In this document: piece after piece, positions 47,063 to 55,689 of the stretch
Position numbering within the stretch: position 1 is the first letter of the stretch
Layout: each line of letters opens with the position of its first letter
From: Teredinibacter haidensis
GTDB lineage: Bacteria > Pseudomonadota > Gammaproteobacteria > Pseudomonadales > Cellvibrionaceae
Assembly (NCBI RefSeq): GCF_014211975.1
Contig: NZ_CP060084.1
Location: forward strand, 1,612,001 to 1,676,000
Direction of reading: 5' to 3'
DNA: 64,000 nucleotides
Position numbers and translations under genes: made by a program
Notes under the pieces: generated by a model
Told to the model about the DNA's origin: nothing
Database searches by the model: none
What the model saw: only the letters and a program-made list of their open reading frames with translations

Positions 47063-47335
47063 TCATTCACTATCAATAACTGTTTCACCCACTCCCGGAT
47101 AATCAAAGAGCACTTTTGGTTTTACTCCTAACGCTTGAGCAATTTTAAAAATGTTGGTCAGGCTAACATTACGCTTTCCGTTTTCAATCCCGGAAATATA
47201 AGTTCGGTCAAGCTGACAAATACCAGCCAAGTCTTCCTGGCTCAACTTCTTCCTCTTTCTTAATTCAAGAATGTGCTTTCCAAAGGGAATTAGCACGGGA
47301 TTCGGCTCTAATCTTCTCGACTTTTGTTGACTCAT
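47063..47335 (-). CDS. XRE-family repressor
   Basis: I chose ATG 47333-47335 (MSQQKSRRLEPNPVLIPF). The 90-residue protein has a full XRE HTH (ILELRKRKKLSQEDLAGICQ, LDRTYISGIENGKRNVSL) and a short tail. The size and operators are like controller (C) proteins of restriction-modification systems, but no such system is adjacent. It lies divergent from a lipoprotein gene, with two palindromes between. Confidence 0.85.
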   Translation of the reverse strand: MSQQKSRRLEPNPVLIPFGKHILELRKRKKLSQEDLAGICQLDRTYISGIENGKRNVSLTNIFKIAQALGVKPKVLFDYPGVGETVIDSE

Positions 47336-47387
47336 AGGCAACACCCAAATGTTACCTATAATCAACACTTTTAAGCGTAACACTATG

Positions 47388-47437
47388 GACTATGAGTCAC
47401 ATGCATGTTAAAAAGGTAGGTTCGTAGACTATTAGTC
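47388..47437. promoter_or_regulatory. Two palindromic XRE operators
   Basis: GACTATGAGTC (47388-47398) and GACTATTAGTC (47427-47437) are perfect GACT-N3-AGTC palindromes, 39 bp apart. GACT/AGTC arms are known in C-protein boxes of restriction-modification systems. They lie upstream of the XRE gene and of the divergent lipoprotein gene. Confidence 0.7.
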
Positions 47438-47484
47438 ACAATATCATGACGATATTGCCGCCAACACAAGAGGAACGATAACTA

Positions 47485-47925
47485 ATGTTTGACAAGAAAC
47501 TGTATTTGACACTTTTGTCTATTCCGCTGCTTCTCCTATGGGGATGCACTGATGGTTCTACCGCTTCAGCATCAAGCTTTGACCGTGAATACGGGGCATT
47601 GATTGCCCAAGGTATTCAGGAAACCGTAGATACTGAAAAAGATGGCATGTTTCTAAGCTGGGTAGCTTTAACCAAAGCCCAAACAGGCTTGGAATTAGGT
47701 GAATATGCTGTGCAATGCACCGCTGACCTGATGGCATACGCTGGTGGGGATGTCCCCGAAAGCGTCAAAGCCATGATGATTGAATATAAAAAGAGTTCTG
47801 AAGTTTTTAAAAACGCTGAACAAGTAGACCAGCTTGGCGCTATTCAAATTTCTGACTTGGTGGAAGGAAAAATACTGCATTGCCTTCGAGCGGGTAGCCT
47901 CGATTGCTGTAGCTCACAATCATAA
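47485..47925 (+). CDS. Lipoprotein of unknown function
   Basis: The 146-residue protein starts with a lipoprotein signal (LSIPLLLLWGC). The mature part is helical, with three further cysteines near the end (HCLRAGSLDCCSSQS). It heads a possible operon with the next two membrane genes. No family is recognised. Confidence 0.65.
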   Translation: MFDKKLYLTLLSIPLLLLWGCTDGSTASASSFDREYGALIAQGIQETVDTEKDGMFLSWVALTKAQTGLELGEYAVQCTADLMAYAGGDVPESVKAMMIEYKKSSEVFKNAEQVDQLGAIQISDLVEGKILHCLRAGSLDCCSSQS

Positions 47926-47951
47926 ATCACCACATTTTTAAGGACTTAATC

Positions 47952-48269
47952 ATGAACCCAATTTTCATTTTAGTTGTTGCTGCCACCGCTGTTTGGATTT
48001 ATCTCGATGCCACAAAAAACAAAATCGGTAAAACCGAAAAAGGTGGGGTGTTTAACCTGTCTGCTGGGGCATGGGCGGTATGTGCGTTGTTGTTATGGAT
48101 CATCGCATTTCCTGCCTATCTGATTAAACGTAGTTCATTAAAAACCATTGCAGGAGAGCATCCTGTTGAGGTCAAAGGGCGCGGCATTAAGGCGTTTATC
48201 ATTGGTTTTGTTGGCATTGTGTGGTTCATCCTTGCTGCCTATGCTCAATACCTCGAAAAGTTCCAGTAG
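47952..48269 (+). CDS. Small membrane protein
   Basis: The 105-residue protein has three hydrophobic segments (about 2-18, 35-55, 77-98), with WAVCALLLWIIAFPAYLIKR in the middle one. It is 26 bp after the lipoprotein gene and 8 bp before the next. The family is not recognised. Confidence 0.65.
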   Translation: MNPIFILVVAATAVWIYLDATKNKIGKTEKGGVFNLSAGAWAVCALLLWIIAFPAYLIKRSSLKTIAGEHPVEVKGRGIKAFIIGFVGIVWFILAAYAQYLEKFQ

Positions 48270-48277
48270 GGGTAACA

Positions 48278-48706
48278 ATGGCTTTTCTCGATAGAGTAAA
48301 ACTCGAAAATTCAGAACTGTTATCGACTGATGCAGACTTGATGACCGTCTACACGCTGGTGCAAAAATATTGGTCTGACTACCCGTTCCCCAATCCTGAA
48401 ACCGAGTTAGACAGAATCGAGCGTGAAGAAAGTGTGATTAAAGTTTGCGCTGATGGTGTTGAACGCGGTCGAAAGGTTGAGGTCTGGCTCAATGTCGCCA
48501 AAGTCGATGACGGTGTGGAAATATGGTCTGCCATTGAATATCCATCAAGCAAATTTTGGTGGACGGTCGGCATACCGTTTGGCTTTGGGCTTGGTTTACT
48601 TGGTGTGTTTTGGGTTCTTGATACGATGGCTGAAAAACCAAAAGAACCTTTGCAGCGATTCGAAAAGGTGGTTGAATTTGTTCGAACAAAACTGAACACC
48701 AAGTGA
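48278..48706 (+). CDS. Protein with one C-terminal membrane segment
   Basis: I chose ATG 48278, which has GGGG five bases upstream, over a longer overlapping frame. The 142-residue protein (MAFLDRVKLENSELLSTDAD) has a soluble part, then a membrane helix (TVGIPFGFGLGLLGVFWVLD). It is the last of three genes. No family is recognised. Confidence 0.65.
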   Translation: MAFLDRVKLENSELLSTDADLMTVYTLVQKYWSDYPFPNPETELDRIEREESVIKVCADGVERGRKVEVWLNVAKVDDGVEIWSAIEYPSSKFWWTVGIPFGFGLGLLGVFWVLDTMAEKPKEPLQRFEKVVEFVRTKLNTK

Positions 48707-48735
48707 TTTCAGGGGGCGATACAGCCCCTTTATTT

Positions 48736-49062
48736 TTACCTCAACATTCGATCTTTCACTATCTGGCGCTTTTCTTTTTGCACTGTTGAGTGTGGCATAT
48801 AGCGGCTGCAATGTATCACTGTTTGGTTTAGAAACGCCTCATTTACTGCATGGTGCAACGATTCCATCACCTCTTCACCAATATTCGGATTATTGCGTTC
48901 ACGCTGATCAATCCAGTTTTTCACGAACGGAAATAAAAGCGCCTCAAGCAGTTCAGCACGTGAACAACCTTCAATTTCAGATAGGGCAATAAAAAGGTTG
49001 TGCAATTCCGGGCGTAAATGTGTGACGGTCAGATTTTTATGCTTGGGTTCGGCGGCTTCCAT
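48736..49062 (-). CDS. Small protein, possible DNA-binding
   Basis: The 108-residue protein (NLTVTHLRPELHNLFIALSE) has a strand-helix-helix pattern that could be ribbon-helix-helix. Its ATG touches the stop of the next upstream gene. No partner is identified. Confidence 0.5.
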   Translation of the reverse strand: MEAAEPKHKNLTVTHLRPELHNLFIALSEIEGCSRAELLEALLFPFVKNWIDQRERNNPNIGEEVMESLHHAVNEAFLNQTVIHCSRYMPHSTVQKEKRQIVKDRMLR

Positions 49063-49328
49063 TATTCGCCCCGCTGTTCTTTAGCGAAATCAGAAAATGA
49101 CTTGTAGGGGTGTTTTGGTTTACCACTGGCTTCATGTTCGCTCACCGCTTCGTCAACGTAGTACTGATTCAACTCTTGTTCGGTGTTGATGGTGTGGGGC
49201 GCTACCGATGAACGGACATGGTATTCGATGATAGGTCTAATTTTTTCGAGTAGTGATTGCTTTGCACTTTCGATGAATTGTGTTTTTTTAGCTTCGATTG
49301 CTTCTTCTGGGAATGCTTCGTTTGACAT
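49062..49328 (-). CDS. Small protein of unknown function
   Basis: I chose ATG 49326-49328, with AAGGTG eight bases upstream; a GTG lies three codons earlier. The 88-residue product (MSNEAFPEEAIEAKKTQFIE) is acidic and helical. It abuts the 48736 gene and is likely cotranscribed. Confidence 0.55.
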   Translation of the reverse strand: MSNEAFPEEAIEAKKTQFIESAKQSLLEKIRPIIEYHVRSSVAPHTINTEQELNQYYVDEAVSEHEASGKPKHPYKSFSDFAKEQRGE

Positions 49329-49444
49329 GGTGTTCACCTTTTTTGATTATGGTTGTATCAATATTTATGTGAACATAATTTCCTGATTTTAAAAGCGTAT
49401 AAATATATTTGTAACCACTTTCGTTTCGTCCCATTCGATGGTGG

Positions 49445-49569
49445 TTATCAGTGAGAGTTTCGGGCGGTCCCCGCCGTTCTTGGTTGGCTCACTGCTTGAC
49501 CGGGTTTTGTGACATTTCCCGGTCGGTGAAGCCCCCGTGATGCCTGTCATCTATCACGGGGGCTTTTTT
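49445..49569 (+). ncRNA. Candidate structured ncRNA ending in a strong terminator
   Basis: Three perfect stems follow one another: CAGTGAG/CTCACTG (49449-49455 and 49488-49494) with an inner GGCGG/CCGCC; GACCGGG/CCCGGTC (49498-49504 and 49518-49524); and GCCCCCGTGAT/ATCACGGGGGC (49531-49541 and 49553-49563), followed by T6. The T-run is on the plus strand but no plus-strand gene lies just upstream, so the terminator needs another transcript. It meets the helicase-like gene tail to tail. Confidence 0.5.
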
Positions 49570-51871
49570 ACAGCGCATGGCGGTTAAGATCGCGACTTCT
49601 TCCACAATTGAATGCCTCAAACCCTTCCTGTAGAGGATATTTGCGATTCTGGTCAACATCTAAACCAAACCCTAACCCTGATTCAATAGTTGCTAATTTC
49701 TGTTTATACCGAGTCCATGAAGCGCATGGGCTTTTGAAGAACACCATCACTTGAATGGTTCCGTCATCTTCACCGATAAGAAAAGACACTCTTCGATTTT
49801 TGTTATCAGAATATAGTGGGCTGAACGTTTTAATGAATTCATCCTTGCCGCACTGGTCTGCACCGAACTCGAAAATAGCAAAATTTGAGTAGAAAAATCT
49901 GTCACCTTGAATAATTGGGCTAACGGCTTGTGAAATCTTGTTCTTCAGCAATCCATTAATGAACTGCCTAACCTTCGATTTTTGTAATTTTTGAACGCCA
50001 AACTCATCAAACTGGCGATACGCCAACCAATCGGATTTGGTCGGTAAATCTGAAATGGTCAATTTTGGTGGGGACTCTATATTAATGCCCCCATGAAAAC
50101 TGACCATTTCGCCATAAGCACCTGATTTACAAAGTGTTAAATCAATTCCACTTGCCACAAATGAAGACGTGTCACCAAGCGTAGCGCCGGTGGCACCTTT
50201 AACACCAGTCGCCAGTGTTTGCGCTTCGCTACTCGCTCCACCGGGCTGAAGCCCGTTGTCACTCGGTTCTAACACTGATTGTTCCAACTGATGAAGGAAT
50301 CCATCTTTCCCACCACCAAAACGCTTTATTCGTGTTCTTAGTCGAGATTTGAAGCGGTTTGAATATTCAACATTCCTCAATATGGGAGCCACATTCACCG
50401 GTTGATATGAATCATCACCAACATGGCGAACATTGGCGACCTGACCAGCCTTATTGGCAAATCGAGTCATCACATAGTCACACGTGAACTTATCAGCAAA
50501 GTATAGATTCACCGCTTCACCAGCTCGATTGGTTCGCAAATTCGCCCGACTCACTACCTGATAGGCAACGTTGAAAATCCCATCCAACCTTATAGTGTCA
50601 AGGTCGATTCCTAACAGCTTCAAAATGGATTCAGCTTCACACCTTTCGTTTAATGCTGCATCGAACACAACGGTAGTTCGGTCGGAATACTCATTCACGC
50701 CAATATCTTTGCTGGTAATGACAGTGACATTCGGTTGCTTTGCGAACCTACGCTTTGACCGTGAAACATTGGTACACAGCAATACTTGTTCGTCACTACC
50801 AATAACACGTTTTAGACGTTTATCCAGCTCAATGCTGTTCCTTCCACGTTCATGTTCAAGCCAAAACAGCGAGTTCAATCCTGCTTTTTCATCGGGGTGA
50901 ATCAGGTAATTAAATTTCGTTCGCTCTATCCATGAGTCTGGATGCTGCCCTCGGTTGTTCAATCTGCAATGTAAAAACTCATTGCGTTTGAATCCAAGAC
51001 GATTACCAAGACAGTGTTTGAACATTGATAGCTCATAGTCACTACTGATAACGGTACAAGAACCCCACCCTTTAAGAGAGTGGTCATTAGTCATGACTAC
51101 AAAGGTTGTTTCACCACGGTGTTCACGGTCATCACTATTGGTTTTGACCTCTCCGAGTCGTTGAAATGCCAATTCCTTTACATACACGTCATGGTTCTGA
51201 CTCAGCACGGCAGAGAACAAGTCTTTTTGGCTATCAGTGATTATGTTGGAACTGAATTTTAGATATTTTTTCAATTCTTTCTTGTCGGTGGGCGAAACCT
51301 TTCTCAAGGAATCGGGTTGGTTGCGTTTACGCCGCCCATCATCGTCTATGAATTCCGTTGTGAATCTTTTAACTACGGAACCAAGCTTTAATTGTTCTTT
51401 GATAACTGATGCACATGTATGGAATTTATCTGCAATTACATTGCGGACTGGTGGAAGCTCATCGAAGAACACATCACACTCGTTTTTCATTGAGACTCTG
51501 CCAACGCTCATTATCGCGGCTTGTGTACAGAGTAGAACGCCTGTACCGATATAGGTGTTATGAGTATTGAACCACTGATCGACGTCTTTTACAGCACCAT
51601 CACCGGCTATTAGGTCGCATGGAATATCTTTGGCTTGTAGCTTAGTTCTCCACTCTTCGAGTAGGTCCACTTTTTCACAAACGATAATCTGATTACGATA
51701 GCCTATAAATTTACGAATGTGCGAACACACCGCGCTGGATTTTCCACATGCGGTGGCACCATCGAGAAAACGAAAATCTGTTACGACAGGTTTTCTAAAA
51801 TCGTCATCTTCTGGCGTGTCTAAATATTGTTGCTGGTACACGAAAGCTTTCCTTTTTTGTATCGGTTGCAT
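49568..51871 (-). CDS. SF2 helicase-like protein of the island
   Basis: The 767-residue protein has a Walker A-like motif FLDGATACGKSSAV (about 35-48) and a Walker B/DEAD-like VFFDELPP (about 135). A motif VI-like YQVVSRANLRTNR (about 448) fits an SF2 helicase core. The C-terminal half has no recognised domain. Phage satellites and integrative plasmids often carry a helicase or helicase-primase for replication. I see no primase motif. It may unwind an island origin, but that is unproven. Confidence 0.7.
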   Translation of the reverse strand: MQPIQKRKAFVYQQQYLDTPEDDDFRKPVVTDFRFLDGATACGKSSAVCSHIRKFIGYRNQIIVCEKVDLLEEWRTKLQAKDIPCDLIAGDGAVKDVDQWFNTHNTYIGTGVLLCTQAAIMSVGRVSMKNECDVFFDELPPVRNVIADKFHTCASVIKEQLKLGSVVKRFTTEFIDDDGRRKRNQPDSLRKVSPTDKKELKKYLKFSSNIITDSQKDLFSAVLSQNHDVYVKELAFQRLGEVKTNSDDREHRGETTFVVMTNDHSLKGWGSCTVISSDYELSMFKHCLGNRLGFKRNEFLHCRLNNRGQHPDSWIERTKFNYLIHPDEKAGLNSLFWLEHERGRNSIELDKRLKRVIGSDEQVLLCTNVSRSKRRFAKQPNVTVITSKDIGVNEYSDRTTVVFDAALNERCEAESILKLLGIDLDTIRLDGIFNVAYQVVSRANLRTNRAGEAVNLYFADKFTCDYVMTRFANKAGQVANVRHVGDDSYQPVNVAPILRNVEYSNRFKSRLRTRIKRFGGGKDGFLHQLEQSVLEPSDNGLQPGGASSEAQTLATGVKGATGATLGDTSSFVASGIDLTLCKSGAYGEMVSFHGGINIESPPKLTISDLPTKSDWLAYRQFDEFGVQKLQKSKVRQFINGLLKNKISQAVSPIIQGDRFFYSNFAIFEFGADQCGKDEFIKTFSPLYSDNKNRRVSFLIGEDDGTIQVMVFFKSPCASWTRYKQKLATIESGLGFGLDVDQNRKYPLQEGFEAFNCGRSRDLNRHAL

Positions 51872-51966
51872 TGAGCAACGCGGTTTTAATTTTTGTTTTG
51901 GCGAACATGATGTAAAAATCTTTCAGTTGTTTAATGTCTTTTTGTTGTTTAGTAGAGTGATAAAAA

Positions 51967-52002
51967 GCCCGGTGAGTACGGTTCAGCTCACCGGGCTTTT
52001 TT
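51967..52002. terminator. Bidirectional terminator between helicase-like and RHH-like genes
   Basis: GCCCGGTGAG (51967-51976) pairs with CTCACCGGGC (51987-51996), with A-run and T-run on either side. It lies directly at the end of the RHH-like gene. Confidence 0.85.
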
Positions 52003-52201
52003 ATGCGCTTTCTTTGCTGGGAAATTTGTACACGTGGCGAATATCGTCACCACTGAGAACAAGCGAATCACGAGGGCGCTCGAAAAACTCAGTCAACGCG
52101 CTGTCCACGATGCTGGACATAGAAAAGTTGGTTTGTTCGCTCAACTTGGTGAGCAATTCAAGGTTGCTTTGGCTAATGCAGTAATTTCGACGTTCTTTCA
52201 T
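52001..52201 (-). CDS. Small ribbon-helix-helix-like regulator
   Basis: The 66-residue protein (MKERRNYCISQSNLELLTKL) has a strand then two helices (SMSSIVDSALTEFFERP), a ribbon-helix-helix-like pattern. It is divergent from the 52537 gene, with palindromes between them. It is likely an island regulator. Confidence 0.65.
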   Translation of the reverse strand: MKERRNYCISQSNLELLTKLSEQTNFSMSSIVDSALTEFFERPRDSLVLSGDDIRHVYKFPSKESA

Positions 52202-52512
52202 GGCTAAGGCTCCAATAAATTCGTATTGCCTTAGTATGTATACACGCCTGAAGGGCGTTTTTAGAACCTTATAGAATATATGTCGCTATTTTTATGTTTT
52301 CGGTGACAAATCCTGCTGAAAGTCATTACCGACGACTGATCAAACTATCACCAGATAAAGCCCGATGTCAAACGTATCATATTGATTAATAAGGAAATAA
52401 GTTGAATTGATTCAACTTTCAGTGAACCTGATGGTCACTGACATCTAGCTCGTTAATCATAATTAAAATCATATATGGTTTACAAGCAATCAAATATGGT
52501 TATTATTGTGGT
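52202..52512. other. Control region between divergent island genes
   Basis: AT-rich, no gene seen. It carries two palindromes at 52401-52441 and is probably the shared promoter region. Confidence 0.5.
52401..52441. promoter_or_regulatory. Two palindromic operator-like sites
   Basis: GTTGAATTGATTCAAC (52401-52416) is a perfect 7-bp inverted repeat. TCAGTGA (52419-52425) and TCACTGA (52435-52441) make a second. A close copy of the first (inverted: GTTGAATTGAATCAAT) is at 54204-54219. Confidence 0.55.
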
Positions 52513-52536
52513 ATGAAAAATCTTGAGGGCACACCT

Positions 52537-53151
52537 ATGACCGTATCAATCGAACTCACCAACGAGACCTACACGCGGCTTGAGAAATTCGCTGTGGGCT
52601 TCGATTCACCCGAATCCGTGATAATCCGTCTGATGGACTCTGCTGAAGGGAAGTCGGACAAAAAGCCTGAATTGGTATTCAGCCCAAGTGATGAAAATGA
52701 GTTTAAGCGGGAACTCATTAAGTCAAAGGTTGCGGAAGTGGTTATCTATAAGGCTGGTGATTCCCGCGAGGTGACCCATTGGAACGCAAACCGTTTCAAT
52801 CAGGATTCAAACCTTCGCGGCAACCTGTGGTCTGGCATTCTGCGGGACTGGAAAACAAAAGGTATTACGAAAGTCGAACTAACCGTGTTGCCGAGAGGTT
52901 TGAACTCGCCCGACGATAACACCGAGGAAATTAAGGCTCTCGCCTTAGAGTTCCAGTTAACCTATGACGAAATGAGTCAGCTTGATTACGACATAGACAC
53001 CAATGCCAGTGATGACGGGTTGATATACACCTATATCGTCCAATTTGTCGAAGGTTGTAACCCGGAAATATTGGATAAAATTGATGGACTTCATGAACAC
53101 CTGTGGGTCAATGTTGACCGGTCAGTGTTGGACTTGGACACCGACTATTAG
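52537..53151 (+). CDS. Protein with SeqA/RHH-like N-terminus
   Basis: I prefer ATG 52537 over 52513 because GAGGG lies seven bases upstream. The 204-residue protein starts MTVSIELTNETYTRLEKFAV, then SPESVIIRLMD, like the small SeqA-N/RHH module found on nucleic-acid-binding island proteins. The rest is acidic and unknown. It is probably cotranscribed with the recombinase that follows. Confidence 0.65.
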   Translation: MTVSIELTNETYTRLEKFAVGFDSPESVIIRLMDSAEGKSDKKPELVFSPSDENEFKRELIKSKVAEVVIYKAGDSREVTHWNANRFNQDSNLRGNLWSGILRDWKTKGITKVELTVLPRGLNSPDDNTEEIKALALEFQLTYDEMSQLDYDIDTNASDDGLIYTYIVQFVEGCNPEILDKIDGLHEHLWVNVDRSVLDLDTDY

Positions 53152-53197
53152 GGCTATTCAAATCATTCAACCTAATAATCATTTTACGGAAAGTGGT

Positions 53198-53842
53198 ATG
53201 CCCTCAACACCCAAAAAACAAGTCGTTCAAGCCAGTTCTAAAAAAGCAAAGTTTACTGAAACGTGGAAAGTTCGTTCGCGTGTTGCCAATGATAGCGCCC
53301 GTGGTAGGTCTCACCTCACACCCAATGAAGTACAAACCATTTGCGCAACCATCAAAACCGGTAGCCGCTACAGTGACCGTGACGAACTGATGGTGCTAAT
53401 GGCGTTTCATCATGGGTTGAGGGTTGCCGAACTCACTGGGCTTCAGTGGCAGCATGTGAACCTGAAGAACCGGCAATTAAAGGTCATACGCCTAAAGGAC
53501 GGCATCGACACGATGCACCCCATTAGCAACAAACGTGAAATCATGTTGTTGAACCGGCTTCACAAGGCACAAGGTAAGCCCGTGAGTGGTTTTATCTTCA
53601 ATACTGAGCGCAACACCCCTGTTAGTGTTAATGGCTTCCAGAAGCTTTTCAGCAAGTTCTCAATGGCGGCGCTAGGTGTCAAATGGAATGCACATGCTTT
53701 AAGGCATGGGTGCGGCACTCACTTGGTTGAGAAAGGTGTTCATCTAATGGTGATTAAGGATTATTTGGGACACAAGAACATACAGAACACTACGCGCTAT
53801 TTGCACGAATCAGCGGCGCAGTTTAAGGATATACAGTGGTAG
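53198..53842 (+). CDS. Small tyrosine recombinase (FimB/XerC-like)
   Basis: I chose ATG 53198 (MPSTPKKQVVQASSKKAKF). An upstream extension lies inside the previous gene in another frame. The 214-residue protein shows the catalytic set: R in HHGLRVAELTGLQW, H-x-x-R in AHALRHGCGTHL, a later H in LGHKNIQ and the nucleophile Y in TTRYLHE. The small size and lack of a core-binding domain are like FimB/FimE inversion recombinases. No inverted substrate is obvious nearby. Confidence 0.85.
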   Translation: MPSTPKKQVVQASSKKAKFTETWKVRSRVANDSARGRSHLTPNEVQTICATIKTGSRYSDRDELMVLMAFHHGLRVAELTGLQWQHVNLKNRQLKVIRLKDGIDTMHPISNKREIMLLNRLHKAQGKPVSGFIFNTERNTPVSVNGFQKLFSKFSMAALGVKWNAHALRHGCGTHLVEKGVHLMVIKDYLGHKNIQNTTRYLHESAAQFKDIQW

Positions 53843-54398
53843 TGCCGCACTGTTGGCAATCGACTACATCATAAAAAGCCATTCAGATTATAAAATGTGC
53901 TCACCAATGCCAGACTAATACTAAACGGTGTGAGACTGGTGTAAATGGTCTCGCACTGGTACACCTTCCAGATAGTCCAGTTGAAAGCCTTCAATATAAC
54001 GCCATTTTCATGCATTCATTCTAACCAATACCGCGTGAAAAATATTTCCGCAAAACCCCTCTAAAGGGTTCACTTTTTAAAGTGATGTGAATTATCGTCA
54101 GAATCCCAACCATCCAAAGTCTAATACCTCAGCTCACCACCAGAATTCACCACAAAAATCAGAAAGCCGCGTGAATTTTCGGTGTTTCATCGTCAAATAT
54201 TAAATTGATTCAATTCAACACCATTGAAACAACACTATTCCAATCGTAGTCGCGTGAATTTCTAGACTAAAACATGCCAAAAACGAATAAATCAAATATT
54301 TGAAGGTTTCGCTGATTCGAAACGCCTCACCTAAAAAAGTGAGGACAAATTCAAGAATGACTAAATAAGGGTAATACAAAAAAAATGAGGTATTACCT
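53843..54398. other. Intergenic region of the island
   Basis: No gene is convincing; a 77-codon minus-strand frame (54215-54448) is not called. It has an operator-like site at 54204-54219. A role as control region is possible. Confidence 0.4.
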
Positions 54399-54845
54399 AT
54401 GCAACGCAATTTAAACGCACGTTTAGTTGAGAGATACAGCAAAAACATTCTTAATCAATTCAAAAACTCTTCGGTTAACTCAATGACCGTTACTGATGGT
54501 GGTAGTGGTTATTCGGTCGGCGACTCTGTTGTTATTAATGGTGATGGTGTTGGCGCAACCGCTGAAGTTGGTAGTGAAACAAGCGGTGTTATCGACATAA
54601 TTACAATTACAGCCGCTGGTTCTGGCTATACAGTCGCTACAGTCGATTGTTCTGGGTCGGGTAATGGCGATGCGACTGCAACGGCGGCTGTAAGCCTTGA
54701 CCTGTTGAATGATCTTACGTCATTCGATGAACATGCAGACCAACAAAATGAACGCCTCAATCAAGTATTGGTTAATGCGCTTATTTCTTTGGCTCTAAAG
54801 CCAGAACAAGCCGCTGTAGTTCAGTCTGTAATTGACGGGCTGTAA
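54399..54845 (+). CDS. Protein with phage tail-fibre-like glycine repeats
   Basis: The 148-residue protein has two repeats of VTDGGSGYSVGDSVVINGDG and ITAAGSGYTVATVDCSGSGN style. These GSGYT/GATA patterns occur in phage tail and tail-fibre proteins. A helical C-terminus follows. It is the first of five small genes in a row. Confidence 0.6.
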   Translation: MQRNLNARLVERYSKNILNQFKNSSVNSMTVTDGGSGYSVGDSVVINGDGVGATAEVGSETSGVIDIITITAAGSGYTVATVDCSGSGNGDATATAAVSLDLLNDLTSFDEHADQQNERLNQVLVNALISLALKPEQAAVVQSVIDGL

Positions 54846-54847
54846 TT

Positions 54848-55060
54848 ATGACCTCCGCATATCTTGAGATGAGAGAAGCTGAGCGTAAACGGGTTGATAG
54901 TGCCGCCCGTTTATATCTCGAAGAACTTCTTTCTGATTATTCCCGCCAATGGATCATGGAAAAGCTTCGAGTGAAAAGCTACGGCACCTTTCGAAGTAAT
55001 TTTGACAAGGGTGTAAACATTCGATGTATTCAGTTATTAAAGGACGGTTTCAATGTTTGA
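54848..55060 (+). CDS. Small protein of unknown function
   Basis: The 70-residue protein (MTSAYLEMREAERKRVDSAA) is basic and helical, DNA-binding in look. It starts 2 bp after the previous stop and overlaps the next gene by 8 bp. Confidence 0.55.
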   Translation: MTSAYLEMREAERKRVDSAARLYLEELLSDYSRQWIMEKLRVKSYGTFRSNFDKGVNIRCIQLLKDGFNV

Positions 55061-55310
55061 CGATAAATCACAAGAACAGGCGCAACAACTTGCACTCGAT
55101 ATCATGACCGAGTACCACCCGCTAGACAGTCATGAGAAATGGCAAAGCGTCTTACGAACGGTATCACGCATGAGCACCAAGCCCGACATTAAGCCGATTG
55201 ACCGTAGCCTTTTAAACACTGCCTACACGTTGATTAAGCAAAAATACCGCGAGTATGAGCGGATGAAAAGTATAGGTATGCCTAAAAGTTATGGGGGTAG
55301 AACCCAATGA
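55053..55310 (+). CDS. Small protein of unknown function
   Basis: The 85-residue helical protein (MFDDKSQEQAQQLALDIMTE) overlaps both neighbours by a few bases. No family is recognised. Confidence 0.55.
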   Translation: MFDDKSQEQAQQLALDIMTEYHPLDSHEKWQSVLRTVSRMSTKPDIKPIDRSLLNTAYTLIKQKYREYERMKSIGMPKSYGGRTQ

Positions 55311-55687
55311 TCAAGCATCTTGAAGCCATTAAAGGCACCGAAGCTTATGAAAATGTAGTTCGAGAGTTGAACATTCTGGGGCGCAAAAAAGAGTTTTTCG
55401 GCGTCCGCTATCGCTGGTCTGAACTGGTTAGTTTCGCCATGTATTTGAATGATTTCTCCAATCAAATGGCGGGGGAATCGAGTGAATATATTGAAACAGT
55501 ATTACGTCCATTCAATGAAGCTGAACTTGACTTTATATTCAGCATAAAACGAACATTAAAGCAGAATGACAAGCCAACGCTTGATAGTTTATTCCAGCAA
55601 CATCATGTAAATGTGGCTCGAGTAAAGCGCATATGTGCACGGCATACCGATATAAAAACTAAAATAAAAACCAAATTAGGGGTATAA
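55307..55687 (+). CDS. Protein of unknown function
   Basis: The 126-residue protein (MIKHLEAIKGTEAYENVVRE) starts in ATGA overlap with the gene before. It is helical. No family is recognised. Confidence 0.6.
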   Translation: MIKHLEAIKGTEAYENVVRELNILGRKKEFFGVRYRWSELVSFAMYLNDFSNQMAGESSEYIETVLRPFNEAELDFIFSIKRTLKQNDKPTLDSLFQQHHVNVARVKRICARHTDIKTKIKTKLGV

Positions 55688-55689
55688 AA

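Noticed and set aside
47063..47437. Restriction-modification locus
   Set aside because: Only a controller-like XRE gene and operators are present; no methylase or endonuclease gene is seen nearby.
54215..54448. 77-codon minus-strand frame
   Set aside because: It overlaps the start of a better supported gene and has no recognisable features.
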